From Rhodococcus sp. NBC_00297 (GTDB lineage: Bacteria > Actinomycetota > Actinomycetes > Mycobacteriales > Mycobacteriaceae): 64,000 nucleotides of DNA. This document shows, in pieces, positions 34,065 to 42,987 of this stretch. The stretch spans positions 3,289,001-3,353,000 of the forward strand of contig NZ_CP108041.1 in assembly GCF_036173065.1 (NCBI RefSeq), written 5' to 3'. Every line of letters starts with the position of its first letter. The first letter of the stretch is position 1. The notes beneath the pieces are model-generated. The model saw only the letters and a list, made by a program, of their open reading frames with translations, had not been told where the DNA came from and searched no databases. The translations under genes and the position numbers were made by a program.

Positions 34065-35201
34065 ATGGGCGACGATGTCGAGACGCAGCTCGACCTGTCT
34101 CGACACTCGATGGTCGATCTGTTCGCGGGTCCCGGTGGTCTCGATGTGGCTGCCGTCTGGGTCGGACTCGCTGCGCACGGCATCGAGTGGGATGCGGAGG
34201 CAAACGCCACTCGCCGTAACGCGCAGCTCGAGACCACGGAGGGCGACGTGAGGGCGTACGGACCTGCGCTCCATGATGCCGCGACCATCCTGTCCGGCGG
34301 CCCGCCGTGCCAGACGTTCACCGTGGCGGGGACGGGGAGCGGCAGGAAGGCCCTCGGCCACATCGGTCACCTGGTGGGGCAGATGGCGAACGACAAGGAC
34401 ATCACGGCGTCGCTGAAGGTACTAGAGGACGAGCGGTCCGGTCTGATCCTTCAACCACTGAAGTGGATCCTCGGAGCCATGGACGCCGGCCACCCGTACG
34501 AGGCCGTCGTTCTGGAACAAGTGCAGGCCGCACTGCCGATATGGACGGCGATGAAGCCGGTGCTCGAAGCACTCGGGTACCACGTCATCTGCACGGTGTT
34601 GAGGACGGAGATGTTCGGGGTACCGCAAACTCGACGACGCGCGGTGCTGCTGGCCAACCTACGAACGCAGCCGATCACGCCGGAACCGACCCACCAGGCT
34701 TATCGGATCGGCACCGCCAGGCTTCCGCAGGGAAATACCGAGCCTCGACCGTGGGTCTCGATGAACGACGCTCTCGCAAGGCCGGAGTGGTTCGAGGTCA
34801 TCTCCAACTATGGGTCGGGTGGCAACCCCGCAGCTCGTGGCCGGCGAACGTGCGAGCAACCCTCGGCGACGGTGACGGGCAAAGTGTCGAGGAACCGCTT
34901 GGTCGACCGGAACGGTCGTCCTCTCCCCAGGCTCACAGCGGGGGAGGCGGGCGCGCTTCAGACTTTTCCTGACGACTATCCCTGGGATCTGTCCGGGTGG
35001 GCGCAGCAGGTGGGCAACGCCATTCCGCCGCGGCTAGGTGTGCACCTGCTCGCCGCCGTGTTCGGATGCGTGCCTGATCAGGCCACGCTGGATGCGCGTG
35101 TTGCAGCGCCGTGGACACCCGAGTCGCAGCCCGCCGTGGTTCTGGTGCACCCTCAGCGAAGGTTGGCGGACGCAAACCTGTTTGATGCGCAGCCTGTTTG
35201 A
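34065..35201 (+). CDS. DNA cytosine-5 methyltransferase
   Basis: The product is 378 residues. It methylates C5 of cytosine in DNA with S-adenosylmethionine. Motif I VDLFAGPGGLDVA (~17), motif IV GGPPCQTF with the catalytic Cys (~82), motif VI as VLEQV (usually ENV, with Gln for Asn), motif VIII PQTRRRAVL, motif IX PSATVTG and motif X QQVGNAIPPRLG. The short variable stretch before motif IX is the target recognition part. DISARM class 2 uses such an enzyme (DrmMII) to mark self, and Z1/GHKL systems also carry one, so it may serve operon A although an IS and two opposite genes lie between. Start chosen from the -10 box and family N-terminus; the frame from 33774 is rejected. Confidence 0.9.
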   Translation: MGDDVETQLDLSRHSMVDLFAGPGGLDVAAVWVGLAAHGIEWDAEANATRRNAQLETTEGDVRAYGPALHDAATILSGGPPCQTFTVAGTGSGRKALGHIGHLVGQMANDKDITASLKVLEDERSGLILQPLKWILGAMDAGHPYEAVVLEQVQAALPIWTAMKPVLEALGYHVICTVLRTEMFGVPQTRRRAVLLANLRTQPITPEPTHQAYRIGTARLPQGNTEPRPWVSMNDALARPEWFEVISNYGSGGNPAARGRRTCEQPSATVTGKVSRNRLVDRNGRPLPRLTAGEAGALQTFPDDYPWDLSGWAQQVGNAIPPRLGVHLLAAVFGCVPDQATLDARVAAPWTPESQPAVVLVHPQRRLADANLFDAQPV

Positions 35202-35329
35202 GACCAGTGATCGCGCGACAAGGCAAAACCGGATGAACGGTCCACACGCGTTGACGGCGGCCGCTACGGTGAGTGAATGGAACCGTACCGCCGTACCTAT
35301 TCCGACACGGTGATGACAGGATCAGCCGG

Positions 35330-38242
35330 GTGACGTCTGCCTCGGTAACTCGATCTCCTTTCACCGCAGCACCCGGTTCGATCGTCGAGGTGCGAGACGA
35401 GGAGTGGTTGGTCACCAAGGTCGAACCAGTGTCTGACGGTTTCGTTGTCGACGTCATCGGCCTCAGCGAACTGGTTCGGGACACGTCGGCGCGGTTCGCC
35501 ACAGGACTCGACGACGTCGTGGAGGTCGAACCCACTGCCGTCACCATCGAGGCGGACACGTCGGAGCGTTTCCGCCGCGCTCGTCTGTGGCTCGACGCGA
35601 TGGTGCGGAAGACTCCGGTACCCATTTCCGAGCCGGGTCTGACCACCGCGCACCGCGGTGTTGCTCGTCCACTGGAGTACCAATACAAGGCGGTGCGCCA
35701 GGCTCTGCACCCGGACAAACTTCGGCCCAGAATTCTGCTCGCCGACGCTGTCGGGCTGGGCAAGACGCTGGAAATCGGCATGATTCTGTCCGAGCTGGTG
35801 CGGCGCGGTCGCGGAGATCGCATTCTGGTCGTCACGCCGAAGCATGTTCTGGAACAGATGCAGATGGAGCTGTGGACGCGTTTCGCACTGCCGTTCGTTC
35901 GCCTCGATTCGGCGGGTATTCAGCGCATCCGGCAGGTTCTCCCTGCAACGAGGAACCCGTTCACCTATTACAAGCGGGTCATCATCTCGATCGACACTCT
36001 CAAGAGCGACCGCTACCTCGAACACCTGCGCAAGCAGGAGTGGGACGCGGTGGTGATCGACGAGTCGCACAACGTCACCAACACCGCTGCGCAGAACAAC
36101 CGCTTGGCGCGCCTCCTTGCGTCGAAAACCGACGCTCTCATCCTGGCGTCGGCCACGCCGCACAACGGGCGTGAAGAGTCGTTCGCTGAATTGGTGCGGA
36201 TGTTGGACCCGAGTGCGGTGCTGCCGTCGGGTGAGCTCGATTTGGATCAGGTTGCGCGGCTGGTGATTCGTCGCCACCGCCACCACCCCGACGTGGCAGG
36301 TGAGGTCGGTTCCGACTGGGCCGAACGTCAGCCGCCACGGAATATCACCGTTCCGGCTACGGCGGCAGAGGATGCAGTGGCGCGTGAGCTCGAAGACGTG
36401 TGGCTGTGGCCAGGAGCCGGTGGATCACCCTCGTCGAGCACATCACGGCTGTTTCCCTGGGTGCTTGCGAAGGCCTACTTGTCGTCGCCCGAAGCGCTGG
36501 TGCAGTCGCTCCAGCAACGTCGTCGCCGCATGGACATGAACGACGAAGCGCAGCGGCGCGAAGCGAAGGCGCTCGACCGCCTCCTCGAACTCACTGCCCA
36601 GCAAACCATTCGGCAGTCTGCGAAGTACCAGGCACTCCTTGCGCACCTGAAGGAGATCGGTGTGTCGGTGGCCACGGAGACGCGGGTAGTGGTGTTCGCC
36701 GAGCGGGTCGCTACCTTGACTGCACTGCACGACGCGCTGGCGAAAGACCTGCGCATGACCGCGTCCTCGGGTGATGAAGTAGGGCAAGTAACGGTGCTGC
36801 ACGGTGGCCTCAGCGATGTCGACCAGCAGCGCGTGGTGGAGTCGTTCAAGCTGGCGTCGTCACCGGTGCGAATCCTGGTGACCGGCGACGTGGCATCGGA
36901 GGGCGTGAATCTTCACGCTCGGTGCCACCATCTCGTGCATTACGACATCCCGTGGAGCCTGATCAGGATCGAGCAGCGCAACGGCCGCATCGATCGGTTC
37001 GGCCAGCGTGAGCGTCCGCAGATCGTGACACTGCTTCTCACTCCCTCGACGCCGCGCTTCTCCGGAGACCTGCGTGTGTTGACTCGGCTGGTCGAGAGAG
37101 AGCACGAAGCGCATCGCGCGCTGGGTGAATCGTCCTCCCTCATGGGGACGTATGACGTGAAGGCCGAGGAGGAGGCGATCCGCCAAGTCTTGGCGGGGGA
37201 GTCGACGCTGGACGATGTAGTGAAGTCCGTCGACGACATTGCCACCGGCGGCGGAATCGAGGGTTTGCTGGCTCAACTCGCGCAGGGGTCAGTTGACGAA
37301 ACCGAGGAGCTTCCAGCAGTCACCACCACTGTCGACGGCGCGTCGGGCCTCTACGCCACCGACGTCGACTTCCTGTCGGCCGCTCTGGATCAGGTGCTCG
37401 ACACCCCCGGTAAGCCTCCGCCCAGCGGAGTTGCGTGGACTCGTCACCAGGGGAGCCTGGCCAGTCTGGTGCCGCCTCGCGACTTGGCGCAGCGGTTGCG
37501 AGTCCTGCCGCAGTCGTATTTGAAAGCTCGGCGCATCGACGAGCGATTCGTTCTCGCGCTGACCACGTTGAAGGGCGAGCAGGAGCTGGTGGCCGCCAGG
37601 TCGGGAGCATCGTCGTCCGCGTGGCCGGAAGCGCACTATCTCGCACCTCTGCATCCCGTGCTCGACTGGGCGTCGGATCGGGTGCTCGCCGAGCTGGGCC
37701 GGCGGAGCATCTTCGCGGTGCGCGGCGGCGTGCCGTGGCTGACCGTTCTGGTGCAGAGCACACAGACCAACACCCGCGGCCAGGTGGTCGGTGCCTCTTG
37801 GTACACCGTCGGGTTCGGTGATGTCGGAGCGCCTGAGGCCGCGATGGTCACCCCGTATCCGTCCTTCGCCGGTGTGATTGCCGCGCTGAACATCGCCGAT
37901 ATCAATGCGGGTGACCTCGACGGTGTCGCGGCTCTGCAACCCTTGGTCGCCGCCGCGGTGCGAGGCGCCGACGCAGCGGCGCAATTGCAGTCCGACGCGA
38001 TCGTCGCCGAGACTCGTGCACGAATGGACGACTGGGTTGCCCGGACCGATCGATGGGAGCGTGAGCGTAGTGCCGCGAAGACGTTCGGCGATCTCATTGC
38101 TCGCGCCGACGCGGTCGAGCGCGAGAAAGTAACTGCGACGAGTATGAATCCGGATCGGCGTCTGGTACGCCCGCTGCTCATGGTTGTCCCCGTCGGTGAC
38201 GACGTCTCCGCCTACACCACCACTGAGGAGGCCGCTCGATGA
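35330..38242 (+). CDS. drmD: SNF2-type helicase, DrmD-like
   Basis: The product is 970 residues. N-terminal SH3-like strand region (PGSIVEVRDEEWLVTKVE), then an SNF2/HepA-class core: Walker A DAVGLGKTLE (~137), DESHNV (~243), SATPHNG (~273) and motif VI NGRIDRFGQR (~551). The C-terminal third is helical and unassigned. DISARM class 1 starts with drmD followed by an adenine methyltransferase, the order seen here. GTG 35330 is chosen because homologous-looking sequence begins 10 residues later; GTG 35273 is the alternative. The stop overlaps the methyltransferase start (ATGA, 38239-38242). The symbol is by resemblance and gene order. Confidence 0.83.
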   Translation: MTSASVTRSPFTAAPGSIVEVRDEEWLVTKVEPVSDGFVVDVIGLSELVRDTSARFATGLDDVVEVEPTAVTIEADTSERFRRARLWLDAMVRKTPVPISEPGLTTAHRGVARPLEYQYKAVRQALHPDKLRPRILLADAVGLGKTLEIGMILSELVRRGRGDRILVVTPKHVLEQMQMELWTRFALPFVRLDSAGIQRIRQVLPATRNPFTYYKRVIISIDTLKSDRYLEHLRKQEWDAVVIDESHNVTNTAAQNNRLARLLASKTDALILASATPHNGREESFAELVRMLDPSAVLPSGELDLDQVARLVIRRHRHHPDVAGEVGSDWAERQPPRNITVPATAAEDAVARELEDVWLWPGAGGSPSSSTSRLFPWVLAKAYLSSPEALVQSLQQRRRRMDMNDEAQRREAKALDRLLELTAQQTIRQSAKYQALLAHLKEIGVSVATETRVVVFAERVATLTALHDALAKDLRMTASSGDEVGQVTVLHGGLSDVDQQRVVESFKLASSPVRILVTGDVASEGVNLHARCHHLVHYDIPWSLIRIEQRNGRIDRFGQRERPQIVTLLLTPSTPRFSGDLRVLTRLVEREHEAHRALGESSSLMGTYDVKAEEEAIRQVLAGESTLDDVVKSVDDIATGGGIEGLLAQLAQGSVDETEELPAVTTTVDGASGLYATDVDFLSAALDQVLDTPGKPPPSGVAWTRHQGSLASLVPPRDLAQRLRVLPQSYLKARRIDERFVLALTTLKGEQELVAARSGASSSAWPEAHYLAPLHPVLDWASDRVLAELGRRSIFAVRGGVPWLTVLVQSTQTNTRGQVVGASWYTVGFGDVGAPEAAMVTPYPSFAGVIAALNIADINAGDLDGVAALQPLVAAAVRGADAAAQLQSDAIVAETRARMDDWVARTDRWERERSAAKTFGDLIARADAVEREKVTATSMNPDRRLVRPLLMVVPVGDDVSAYTTTEEAAR

Positions 38243-41200
38243 GTTCGGCAACAGATGCATTCGTTCTCGGAGAAGAGTTCGTCAGCGAGCACTACTTCAC
38301 CACCGACGCCACCTCGCAGTCGTTCCACGCCAAAGTGCTGGCCGTGCGGAAGGAATGGGACACCGTCCGCGACGAAGGCCACGCGACACCGCGCACCCGA
38401 TTCGTCGAACAACGCGCCGCGTTGTTGCGGACCATGCTTCAGTTCGGGGAAAACTCGGACCGGTCGGTCGTCGAATCCCTTTACGGCACAATTTTGGACG
38501 CGCTCGGATACACGGGTGGGTCGCAGTTCGAGGTTGATCGCGTCGGTGCGACCGACACCGAACGTGGCCCGGTTCTAACAGTGAAGGCGCGCGGGCTGAT
38601 AGGGCCGGCGCCCCTGGTCATCGTCGAAGCCGACGCGAACCTGTCTGTCGAGCAGCTGCTCGCCCGCGACGAGAAGAGTCTGCTGACGCCGTTCCGTCCG
38701 AACATCGACGATTCGGAGACGCTGTACTCGGTGGCGAAAACGGTCTCGAATCTGGTAACGGACGACGATGGACCCCAGTTCGTACTAGTTCTCGCTGGTT
38801 CGACGGCGCTGCTGACCGCTCGCGGTCGTTGGCCGGAAGGTCGCTATCTGGCAGTCGATCTCCGCCTCGTCGCCGAGCGCGCCGACGACAAGCGCGGCGG
38901 CGAAACAGATCGTGCGCTGGCATGCCTGTCCGCTGATGGCTTGGCCCCCAACGCCGAGGGTGATCTGTGGTGGGCCTCGGTCATCGCGGAATCCGCCAAA
39001 CACACCGTTGGTGTGTCGAAGGATCTCCGAGAGGGCGTGCGACTGTCCATCGAGATCATCGCCAACGACGTGGTGGCGCGACGCCGCGACGCCGGTCTCG
39101 ACCAGCTCTCGTCGGTGGAGGCGCGCGATCTGGGAAGCCAATCGTTGCGTCTGCTGTATCGGGTGCTGTTTCTGCTCTATGCGGAGGCAAAACCGGAATT
39201 GGGCGTTCTCCCGGTAGGCGACCCGACGTATTCGGCCGGCTACAGCCTCGACCGGCTACGCGAACTGCTTCTCGTTGACTTGGTGACTCCGCGCGCAGAG
39301 AGCGGCACACACCTGTTCGACTCCTTGGGCTTGCTGTGCCGCCGAGTCGATCAGGGATACGACGGCGGAAGCGACGCCGCGAGCTTAGCCGAAGGTTTGG
39401 TGTTTCGGCGGCTCGAGGCAGACCTGTTCGCGGACAGCGCGATTCCTCTCATCGACGAGGTGCGGCTGGGGAATGCGGCGATGCAGCGCGTGCTACGGCA
39501 CTTGCTGCTGAGCAAGGAAGTGAGGGGCCGCGACCGCGGGTTCATCTCTTACGCCGAACTCGGAATCAATCAGCTCGGAGCCGTATACGAAGGTTTGATG
39601 AGCTACACGGGATTCCTGGCCGAGGAAACGCTGTACGAGGTAGCGAAGAACGGCGATCCGTCCAAGGGCACGTGGGTGGTGCCGGAGCGGCGAATCGACG
39701 GTGTTTCGGCTGAGGACTACGTCCGGATTGTCGACGAGCACTCCGGGGAGCTGGTTCCCGTGCGCCACGAGCGGGGGACTTTTGTCTTCCGTCTCGCCGG
39801 CCGCGAGCGCCAGCAGTCCGCGTCGTACTACACCCCCGAGGTGCTCACCCGATTCACCGTGGGACAGGCCCTCGCCGAGCTGCTGGACCAAGACGGTGAA
39901 ACCACGTCGGCTGCGGACATTCTCGGAATGACGGTATGTGAGCCGGCTCTCGGATCTGGCGCATTCGCGGTCGAGGCTGTCCGTCAGCTCGCTCGCGAGT
40001 ATCTGGTGCGGCGTGAGCGTGAACTGAACGAGAAAATTGACCCTGAGCTGTACCCGATCGAGCTGCAGAAGGTTAAGGCGTCGATAGCGCTTCACCAGGT
40101 GTACGGGGTGGATCTTAATGCCACCGCTGTCGAGTTCGCCGAAATTTCGATGTGGCTGGACACCATGGTCCGCGATCTCGAGGCGCCTTGGTTCGGCCTA
40201 CGGCTTCGGCGCGGTAATTCACTGATCGGTGCGCGCCGGGCATTGATTCCGGGTGCCGAGCTGCGGTCGCGCGGCTGGCTGGATGCCACACCGGTCGACG
40301 TTGGACTGGCCGACGTCATGCCGGGTGAGCAAATTACCGCACCCAAGAACGGGATTCACCACTTCCTCGTACCGACCAGTGGGTGGGGCTCGACGGTGGC
40401 TGCGAAGGATGCCAAGGAGCTGGCTCCCGAGCACCTGGCCGGCGTGAAAGCGTGGCAGAAAACTCTGCGAACGTCTCCCACCGCCAAGCAGGTGACCACC
40501 TTGGTCGGTCTCGCCGCTCGAGTCGAGACTTTGTGGCTGCTGGCAACTCGACGGTTCGAGATCGCCGAGGCCCAGGTCGCTCGTGACCTGCACCTGTGGG
40601 GCGCGGCCCCCGCAGAGCATCCCGCAGGGCCCGTGGTTACCCGTGCGGTGATCGAGGCGAGCCTCGCTGACCCCGACGGTGCGTATCGGAGACTTCGTCG
40701 AGTGATGGATGCGTGGTGTGCGCTGTGGTTTTGGCCGCTGGTGGACAGTGAGGCGACCGTCAACGGGGTAGTTGTTGCGCCGCCGACCTTGGCGGAGTGG
40801 GTCGATACGCTGACCGATTTGCTCGGCAGTCCGATTGCGAAGACCACCCGTGAGAAGCGTGACGGCCAGATGAACCTCTTCGACATCCGTACTTGGACCG
40901 ACTTGGACACGGCTGAGGGATTTGATCGGACCCTATCCGGAGCACGCCCTGTTACCGATGTTCTGACAGATCGGCCGTGGTTGGCTGTTGCCGAGCGAGT
41001 TTCGCAGCGGCAAGGATTCTTTCACTGGGAACTCGACTTTGCGTCCGTCTTTCGACGTGGTGGATTCGACTTGCAGGTGGGGAATCCGCCGTGGGTGCGG
41101 CCGAGGTCGGATGTCGATGCGCTGCTGTCCGAGGGTGACCCCTGGTTCTCGCTCGCAACGAAGCCGACCCAAGCGGAGTACAGATTGCGTCGTTCGGCGG

Positions 41201-42987
41201 TTCTGGAGGAGGAGGGCATCCGAGATCTTGCGGTTGCCGGAACCTCAGAAGTTGCCGCCGTCGCAGCTTTTGTCGGAGATCGGCGGCAGTATCCGCACCT
41301 GGACGGTCTTCAACCGGATCTCTACCGATGCTTCATGGAACGAACGTGGCAGCACCGATCATCCTCTGGAATCGTCACCCTTATTCACCCCGAGTCTCAT
41401 TTCACTGATGAAAAGGCCGGGTTTCTCCGTGAAGCCACGTACGCGCGGCTTAGACGGCACTGGCAGTTTGTGAATGAGATGGCACTGTACGAGATTCACA
41501 ATCTGGTGACGTTCGGCGTTAATGTATATGGGCGGCAGAACGATCCTGGATTTCTATCGGCAGCCTCGCTATATAGCCCTGACACGGTGGACCGATCGCT
41601 GATTCACGATGGCACTGGCGTCGAACCGGGTTTAAAGGACCCTGACGGCAATTGGGACCTTCGACCCCATGCCGGCAGAATCATCACCGTCGACGACACC
41701 GTGCTCGAGTCGTGGAAGAACGTGCTCGAAGATGCCGGTGTTCCCGCGCGTCGTTCCCGCATGGTGTACACCGTGAACTCTTCAGCCGCGGCGGTCCTCG
41801 AAAAGCTTGCGGCCGCGCCGCGGGTCGGTGAACTTGGATTGCTATTTTCGCCTGGATGGCACGAGAAGAATGACCGCACCAAGGGATATTTCGACTCGAG
41901 CTGGGGTGCGCCGGAATCCTGGGATGATGTCATCTTGCAGGGACCACATATTCACGTCGGCAACCCGGCGTACAAGACCCCGAACTCGACAATGAGCAGT
42001 AACAAGGACTGGTCGCCGGTAGATCTGGAAAACCTTCCTGCCGATTGGATTCCCGCGACGTCGTATAAGCCGTTGGGAGAAAGGAGTCGATACGACGCAG
42101 CTTACACTTCTTGGCAGATCCCTGACGAGGACGGACTTGTGCGAACTGTCCGGGCAGTGGACTGCAACCGCGTGGTATGGCGCCGAATGGCGGCCAATAC
42201 TGGTGAGCGCACACTCATTTCGGCGATGTTACCGCCAGGTCCGGCTCCTCTGTACACACTTTACTCGGTTGCACTGCCGCAACGCTCGGTCATCGACCTG
42301 GTCGCGATTGGAGCGATAATGACATCGCTGGTTGCCGATTTCGAGGTTCGGTCCGTTCCAAAGTCAGACTTACTATTCTCGACAATTACGCGTCTTCCAT
42401 GGATTAGCGACCAGCGTATTCGTCTAGAATGCGCAAAACTGTACGGGCGCCTTGCTTTCGTAGGTTCAGTCTTTAATGGGCTGCGAGAGGACCTTGCATC
42501 TGCTTTGCAGAGTAGTGACACCGTGCCCTCGTCCGCGCGAGTAGACGACACTGCCCCAACCGCTGTCCAGAGCGTCCCGCAACGGTATATTTCCAATCCA
42601 GCAAGTCGCCGACAGGCGCAGATCGAAATTGACGCTCTCGTCGCGTTCGGTCTCGGGGTGACTGCCGATGAACTATGTGCTACCTACCGAACCCAATTTC
42701 CCGTCTTATTCGGCTACGACCGGAAGACGTACCTGTACGACTCGAACGGTCGGCTGGTCCCGCAATCGGTATTGGTAGAATGGCGCAAGAGGGGTGACTC
42801 CTTATCGCTTGATCAGCGGACAGCCACGAACGCATCGGGCAACACCTACGTCTATGAGCTGCCATTCCAGTTCCTCGACCGTGAGAAGGACATGCGAGAG
42901 GCGTACGCAGTGTTCGAGCGCCGATTTGGCATCGGTGGTAGCACACCCCCTATAGCGCAGAAGTCCACTCGGGCTGAAGGCCGTTGA
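38239..42987 (+). CDS. Large N6-adenine methyltransferase, DrmMI/PglX-like
   Basis: The product is 1582 residues. It has the class of Eco57I/PglX-like DNA methylases: SAM-binding motif EPALGSGAF (~568), the acidic strand GVDLNATAVEFAE, and catalytic NPPW in QVGNPPWVRP (~948). The first ~300 residues may hold a degenerate nuclease-like fold (PLVIVEADANLS). The part after ~residue 970 should contain the target recognition domain. By eye, composition falls in GC after about 41.2 kb, with more TTA, ATA and TAT words, so the recognition half may come from elsewhere. It would methylate host sites so that the helicases spare self DNA. It overlaps both neighbours: ATGA with drmD, and TGATG with the next helicase. 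Confidence 0.87.
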   Translation: MSSATDAFVLGEEFVSEHYFTTDATSQSFHAKVLAVRKEWDTVRDEGHATPRTRFVEQRAALLRTMLQFGENSDRSVVESLYGTILDALGYTGGSQFEVDRVGATDTERGPVLTVKARGLIGPAPLVIVEADANLSVEQLLARDEKSLLTPFRPNIDDSETLYSVAKTVSNLVTDDDGPQFVLVLAGSTALLTARGRWPEGRYLAVDLRLVAERADDKRGGETDRALACLSADGLAPNAEGDLWWASVIAESAKHTVGVSKDLREGVRLSIEIIANDVVARRRDAGLDQLSSVEARDLGSQSLRLLYRVLFLLYAEAKPELGVLPVGDPTYSAGYSLDRLRELLLVDLVTPRAESGTHLFDSLGLLCRRVDQGYDGGSDAASLAEGLVFRRLEADLFADSAIPLIDEVRLGNAAMQRVLRHLLLSKEVRGRDRGFISYAELGINQLGAVYEGLMSYTGFLAEETLYEVAKNGDPSKGTWVVPERRIDGVSAEDYVRIVDEHSGELVPVRHERGTFVFRLAGRERQQSASYYTPEVLTRFTVGQALAELLDQDGETTSAADILGMTVCEPALGSGAFAVEAVRQLAREYLVRRERELNEKIDPELYPIELQKVKASIALHQVYGVDLNATAVEFAEISMWLDTMVRDLEAPWFGLRLRRGNSLIGARRALIPGAELRSRGWLDATPVDVGLADVMPGEQITAPKNGIHHFLVPTSGWGSTVAAKDAKELAPEHLAGVKAWQKTLRTSPTAKQVTTLVGLAARVETLWLLATRRFEIAEAQVARDLHLWGAAPAEHPAGPVVTRAVIEASLADPDGAYRRLRRVMDAWCALWFWPLVDSEATVNGVVVAPPTLAEWVDTLTDLLGSPIAKTTREKRDGQMNLFDIRTWTDLDTAEGFDRTLSGARPVTDVLTDRPWLAVAERVSQRQGFFHWELDFASVFRRGGFDLQVGNPPWVRPRSDVDALLSEGDPWFSLATKPTQAEYRLRRSAVLEEEGIRDLAVAGTSEVAAVAAFVGDRRQYPHLDGLQPDLYRCFMERTWQHRSSSGIVTLIHPESHFTDEKAGFLREATYARLRRHWQFVNEMALYEIHNLVTFGVNVYGRQNDPGFLSAASLYSPDTVDRSLIHDGTGVEPGLKDPDGNWDLRPHAGRIITVDDTVLESWKNVLEDAGVPARRSRMVYTVNSSAAAVLEKLAAAPRVGELGLLFSPGWHEKNDRTKGYFDSSWGAPESWDDVILQGPHIHVGNPAYKTPNSTMSSNKDWSPVDLENLPADWIPATSYKPLGERSRYDAAYTSWQIPDEDGLVRTVRAVDCNRVVWRRMAANTGERTLISAMLPPGPAPLYTLYSVALPQRSVIDLVAIGAIMTSLVADFEVRSVPKSDLLFSTITRLPWISDQRIRLECAKLYGRLAFVGSVFNGLREDLASALQSSDTVPSSARVDDTAPTAVQSVPQRYISNPASRRQAQIEIDALVAFGLGVTADELCATYRTQFPVLFGYDRKTYLYDSNGRLVPQSVLVEWRKRGDSLSLDQRTATNASGNTYVYELPFQFLDREKDMREAYAVFERRFGIGGSTPPIAQKSTRAEGR

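Noticed and set aside
33936-34370. N-terminal extension of the ParA-like protein
   Set aside because: It would cross the promoter and 5' half of the divergent methyltransferase gene; ParA starts at the Walker A-proximal ATG 33935.
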